DNA of 8,340 bases from a bacterium. Lineage in GTDB: Bacteria > Chloroflexota > Dehalococcoidia > Tepidiformales > Tepidiformaceae. The stretch is from assembly GCA_945861295.1 (NCBI GenBank), contig CAMAUF010000075.1, positions 1 through 8,340 on the forward strand, given 5' to 3'. This document shows, one piece after another, positions 5,616 through 8,340 of this stretch. The notes under the pieces were generated by a model. It saw nothing but the letters and a program-made list of their open reading frames with translations. It was not told where the DNA came from and did no database searches. Both the position numbers and the translations under genes were made by a program. Numbering within the stretch: position 1 is the first letter of the stretch; each line of letters starts with the position of its first letter.

Positions 5616-8044
5616 GCCAGTGCGCCGCTGACGGCGAGGTTCGCGATCTCGTCATCACTGAGGCCGAGCACGTCGCGCAGGACCTGGTCCGTGTGCTCGC
5701 CCAAACAAGGCCCCGGCCCGCGCAGGATGGCCGGCGTGCCGGAGAAGGTCGTGGCGAAGCCGTCGTACGGTGTCGGGCCCATCTCTGTGTGGTCGAGGGT
5801 GACGAAGAAGCCTCGATGGGCGAGCTGCGGGTCGCGGTACAGGTCCGTTGGTCTTAGGACGGCATAGGCGGGGACGCCGGCCCCGCGCAATGCTTCGGCG
5901 GCCTCGAAGGCATCTCGCGTGCCGGACCAGGCTTGAAGGTCCGCGTCGATCGCGGCGTCGAGTGCGCGGCGCTGCGAAGGCCCTAGGCCGAGCTCGAACG
6001 GGAGACCGGTGAGTTCCACAAGCGCCCGCCATTGCTGGTCACTTTCGACCGCGATCGCGAGGTAGCGCTCGACGCCGGCGCATTGGTAGACGCCGTGAGG
6101 CGCGGCGTAGGGCGACTCGTGTCCACGGGCGGGGGAGGCGTTCCCGTTGACGACATAATCGAGCACGAGCGGTTCGATGAACCGGATCCCGCCCTCGGAT
6201 TGCGATAGGTCGATGTACTGGCCGACGCCCGTCCGGCGCCGGTGGGCGATGGCTGCCGCCAGCGCGGCGATGCCGTACCGCGGGTTGATGAAGTCGGTAT
6301 AGGCGCCCCAAGGGCCGGCGGGCGGCCGGTCGGGCCAGCCGGTCAGGGCGTGGACCCCAGCCAGCGAGGCCCCCTGACCGCCGAAGCCTGTGTAGCCTCG
6401 CTCCGGCCCGGTTTGACCTCGGAGACACGTGCTCAGCATCACAAGGTCAGGGCGTGACCGGCGCAACGTGTCGTAGTCGAAGCCGAACTTCGCCATGGTG
6501 CCGGGCGTAAAGCTCTCGACGACGACGTCGCTCCAATCGATCACGCGCTGCGCGAGCGCGCGCCCTTCCGGGAGGCTGAGGTCGCAGGCGAGGCCGAGTT
6601 TCGAGGTGTTGAAGTTCGCGACAAACTGCGACCGGTTGATTCCCGGCACGCCATCCTTGTACGGCGGGAGAAGCCGAAGGATGTCGGGCCGCGTCGCGGA
6701 CTCGAGATGGATCGCGGTCGCTCCGTGGTCGGCGAGCGCTTTGCTGATCAGGGGGCCGACGCCGACCCAAGCGAAGTCGGCGACCTTGAGGCCAGCGAAG
6801 GCGCTCTGCCGGGCGCCGCGCGATCCGGGGAGCACCGCTGGCTCGCGTCGCTTGCCGCTGGCGAGCGATTGGTGCTGGCCGAGCGCGGGAGCGGGCGCGC
6901 CCAATTCGGCGGGCGTCGCCGTGAGCCGCGGGATTGGGCCGGGATGCGTGCGGCCGTCCACCTTCGTCCAGTAGCCGCGCGCTTCGAGCTGCGGGTCGCT
7001 GAGCAGGTCCGGGACGGTATAGACGGCCGACACCAGGATGCCGGTGTTGGCGGCGAACGTCTGGAGCTCGCGCTTTGTCTTGCTTCGGGCGAGCGCCTGA
7101 CAGGCCTCGACGCCTGCGGCGATGTCATCCGGCGGCAACTTGCCGCCGACGGCTTGGGATATGAAGTCGTTCCAATCGCGGCCGCGCAGGAGTTCCGGCA
7201 CGAAACCTTCGCGTTCGGCCCAGGCCATGAGTCCGTGGAAGGTGCGCCCACCCACAACTGGCAGCGCGATCGCCCAGGTGACCCAGCCGTCCGCGGCTTC
7301 GAGCATGCGCGGGATTGCGACGCCGAGGAAGCGGGCAGCCGGGGCGGCCCGCTGTTCGCAATAGCCCGGCGGGTCGCCGTTCACGTTCGGCGGGTAGCCG
7401 GTCGCGTTCATCAGCGTCCAGACCATCGCGGCTTGAGCGGAAACGTCGAGGTGTTGGCCGAGTCCAGAGGTGTCGCGTTCGCAGAGGGCGATGCAAATGT
7501 CCGCCGCCGCTTGGACGCCAGCGTGGAAGGAGGCCTGTGGGTAGCCGACGGGCACGGGTGGCCGGTCGCCGTCGCCCTGCAACATGAGCAGCCCGCTGGC
7601 GGCCTCGATGGTCAGGTCCGTCGCTGGCGCCATGGCCGCGGGGCCGGTCTGTCCGAACGGGCTGACCGAGGCATAGACCAGGGCAGGATTGAGGGCTGCG
7701 AGCCCCGCGTAGCCCAGACCATGCGATGCAGCCTCGCCCGGCGGCCACGATTCAATGAACACATCGGCCCCGGCGGCGAGGCCGAGGAGCGCAACGCGGC
7801 CTTCGGCGGTGGTCACGTCGAGCACGACGCTCTTTTTCCCGAGCGCTACGGAAGCCCAGTAGAGCGAGCCTTGCGGGTCCGACTCCTTGCCCCGAGCGAA
7901 CGGCGGGAGGCGCCGGGCGGCGGCGCCGCCGGGCATTTCGATCTTGATGACCTCGGCGCCGAGGTCGCTCAGGGTCCGCCCGGCCATCTCGCCGAGCGGG
8001 GTCGTTAGGTCGAGGACGCGGATGTGCGAAAGTGGTCCAGGCAT
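5612..8044 (-). CDS. Fused tandem class III (CaiB/BaiF) CoA-transferase
   Basis: The 810-residue protein is about twice the usual length because it holds two CaiB/BaiF domains joined by a Ser/Arg/Gly-rich linker near 392-415. Each repeats the family marks: VLDLTTPLGEMAG then LGAEVIKIE (about 10-36) versus VADFAWVGVGPLISKALADHGATAIHLE (about 421-448); GQTGP at 131-135 and 543-547; GLGQHLDVS (about 194-202) versus GVGQYIDLS (about 606-614). Enzymes of this class move CoA between carboxylic acids through a catalytic Asp; relatives are racemases. That Asp is present in the second half (AYTDF, Asp584), but the first half has Ser172 at the matching place (YPQASF). The second domain is therefore probably the active one. 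The ATG at 8044 starts MPGPLSHIRVLDLT, as in relatives, and is preferred over a GTG at 8074. The acid substrate is unknown; no acyl-CoA dehydrogenase or hydratase lies in view. The stop overlaps the glycosyltransferase start. Confidence 0.9.
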   Translation of the reverse strand: MPGPLSHIRVLDLTTPLGEMAGRTLSDLGAEVIKIEMPGGAAARRLPPFARGKESDPQGSLYWASVALGKKSVVLDVTTAEGRVALLGLAAGADVFIESWPPGEAASHGLGYAGLAALNPALVYASVSPFGQTGPAAMAPATDLTIEAASGLLMLQGDGDRPPVPVGYPQASFHAGVQAAADICIALCERDTSGLGQHLDVSAQAAMVWTLMNATGYPPNVNGDPPGYCEQRAAPAARFLGVAIPRMLEAADGWVTWAIALPVVGGRTFHGLMAWAEREGFVPELLRGRDWNDFISQAVGGKLPPDDIAAGVEACQALARSKTKRELQTFAANTGILVSAVYTVPDLLSDPQLEARGYWTKVDGRTHPGPIPRLTATPAELGAPAPALGQHQSLASGKRREPAVLPGSRGARQSAFAGLKVADFAWVGVGPLISKALADHGATAIHLESATRPDILRLLPPYKDGVPGINRSQFVANFNTSKLGLACDLSLPEGRALAQRVIDWSDVVVESFTPGTMAKFGFDYDTLRRSRPDLVMLSTCLRGQTGPERGYTGFGGQGASLAGVHALTGWPDRPPAGPWGAYTDFINPRYGIAALAAAIAHRRRTGVGQYIDLSQSEGGIRFIEPLVLDYVVNGNASPARGHESPYAAPHGVYQCAGVERYLAIAVESDQQWRALVELTGLPFELGLGPSQRRALDAAIDADLQAWSGTRDAFEAAEALRGAGVPAYAVLRPTDLYRDPQLAHRGFFVTLDHTEMGPTPYDGFATTFSGTPAILRGPGPCLGEHTDQVLRDVLGLSDDEIANLAVSGALA

Positions 8045-8121
8045 GTCCGCGCAGCATCCCTGCCGTCTGGGCACCGGTCAACGTCTTGGCGGTACACTGC
8101 AAGAAACACACGGAGGGCCCG
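8045..8121. promoter_or_regulatory. Divergent intergenic region, promoters not certain
   Basis: These 77 nt must hold the start signals for both the CoA-transferase (minus) and the monooxygenase (plus). On the plus strand TACACT (8093-8098) is a possible -10 but lacks a good -35 at the right distance. On the minus strand TTGACC (8082-8077) is a possible -35, with only a weak GATGCT 17 nt on. Both calls are weak. Confidence 0.35.
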
Positions 8122-8340
8122 ATGTTCATCGCCATGAATCAGTTCCAAGTCGACCCCGCCCGAGGCGCCGAGTTCGAAGCCGTCTGGCGGACGCGTGATA
8201 GCTACCTCAAGGGCTTCGAAGGCTTCAAGGGGTTCGCCCTCCTCAAGGGTGACGAACCGGGCGAGTACGTCTCGCACTCGACCTGGCATTCGCGCGAGGC
8301 CTTCCTGGCCTGGGAACAATCCGATTCATTCAAGCGGGCG
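8122..8340 (+). CDS. Antibiotic-biosynthesis-monooxygenase domain protein, heme-degrading (IsdG/HmuQ-like), partial
   Basis: The first 73 residues are present and the frame runs off the window. A strong GGAGGG (8112-8117) lies 4 nt before the ATG. The start MFIAMNQFQV is characteristic of heme-degrading ABM-fold proteins; the family's usual length is about 100-110 residues, so most of it is here. The IsdG-type catalytic set is Asn, Trp, His: Asn6 fits the first, and STWHSREAFLAWEQSDSFKRA aligns with the segment holding the catalytic Trp (Trp64 here). The His is expected at residue 74, directly after the window ends. Such enzymes are cytosolic dimers with ferredoxin-like folds that open the heme ring to free iron. 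Because the His is unseen, a non-heme ABM role remains possible. It is divergent from the CoA-transferase, so a functional link is not implied. Confidence 0.85.
   Translation, partial: MFIAMNQFQVDPARGAEFEAVWRTRDSYLKGFEGFKGFALLKGDEPGEYVSHSTWHSREAFLAWEQSDSFKRA

Noticed and set aside
6707..8008. Plus-strand open frame of 433 codons opposite the CoA-transferase
   Set aside because: It is the antisense shadow of the double CoA-transferase, whose conserved motifs fill both halves. The shadow product has biased composition and no family pattern.
1..8340. A new defence, mobile or biosynthetic system spanning the window
   Set aside because: All eight genes match ordinary metabolic, regulatory or membrane families, operon units are short, and there are no nuclease, recombinase, reverse transcriptase, repeat-array or toxin-antitoxin features to support such a system.

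Overview
The window is GC-rich bacterial chromosome: seven genes on the minus strand and one partial gene on the plus strand at the right edge. I see no rRNA, tRNA, CRISPR array, transposase, integrase or phage gene. The gene types, the frequent GTG starts, the weak or absent Shine-Dalgarno sites and a probable leaderless promoter suggest a high-GC Chloroflexota (Dehalococcoidia/SAR202-like) or Actinomycetota-like organism, possibly assembled from a metagenome. That placement is inference from gene types and style only.

Layout from right to left, the direction of most transcription. At 8122 a heme-degrading/antibiotic-biosynthesis-type monooxygenase starts on the plus strand with a good ribosome binding site and runs off the end. 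Divergent from it, a long double class III (CaiB/BaiF) CoA-transferase (5612-8044) is followed, with a 4-nt GTGA overlap, by a GT-B glycosyltransferase (4563-5615). Next comes a PadR regulator (4123-4482) with a recognisable -35/-10 promoter placed so that transcription would begin at the ATG. It is ATGA-coupled to a six-segment membrane protein (3167-4126), a typical PadR plus membrane-effector pair. A strong GC-rich hairpin lies just after that gene.

A 311-nt gap (2856-3166) then holds three structured elements: that hairpin, a perfect 24-bp palindrome with an extra third half-site, and a four-copy 7-nt tandem repeat just upstream of the next gene. After the gap come a class V (alanine/serine-glyoxylate type) aminotransferase (1674-2855), a PQQ-type sugar dehydrogenase lipoprotein 25 nt behind it (365-1648), and after 119 nt a SnoaL/NTF2-like protein (1-245, cut by the window edge).

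The genes form at least three transcription units: CoA-transferase plus glycosyltransferase, PadR plus membrane protein, and aminotransferase plus dehydrogenase (perhaps plus SnoaL). They read as ordinary metabolic and accessory genes, and I do not see a convincing new multi-gene system. The points most worth following are the palindrome with three half-sites, the asymmetric active sites of the fused CoA-transferase, the leaderless PadR promoter, and the translationally coupled but functionally unexpected CoA-transferase/glycosyltransferase pair.
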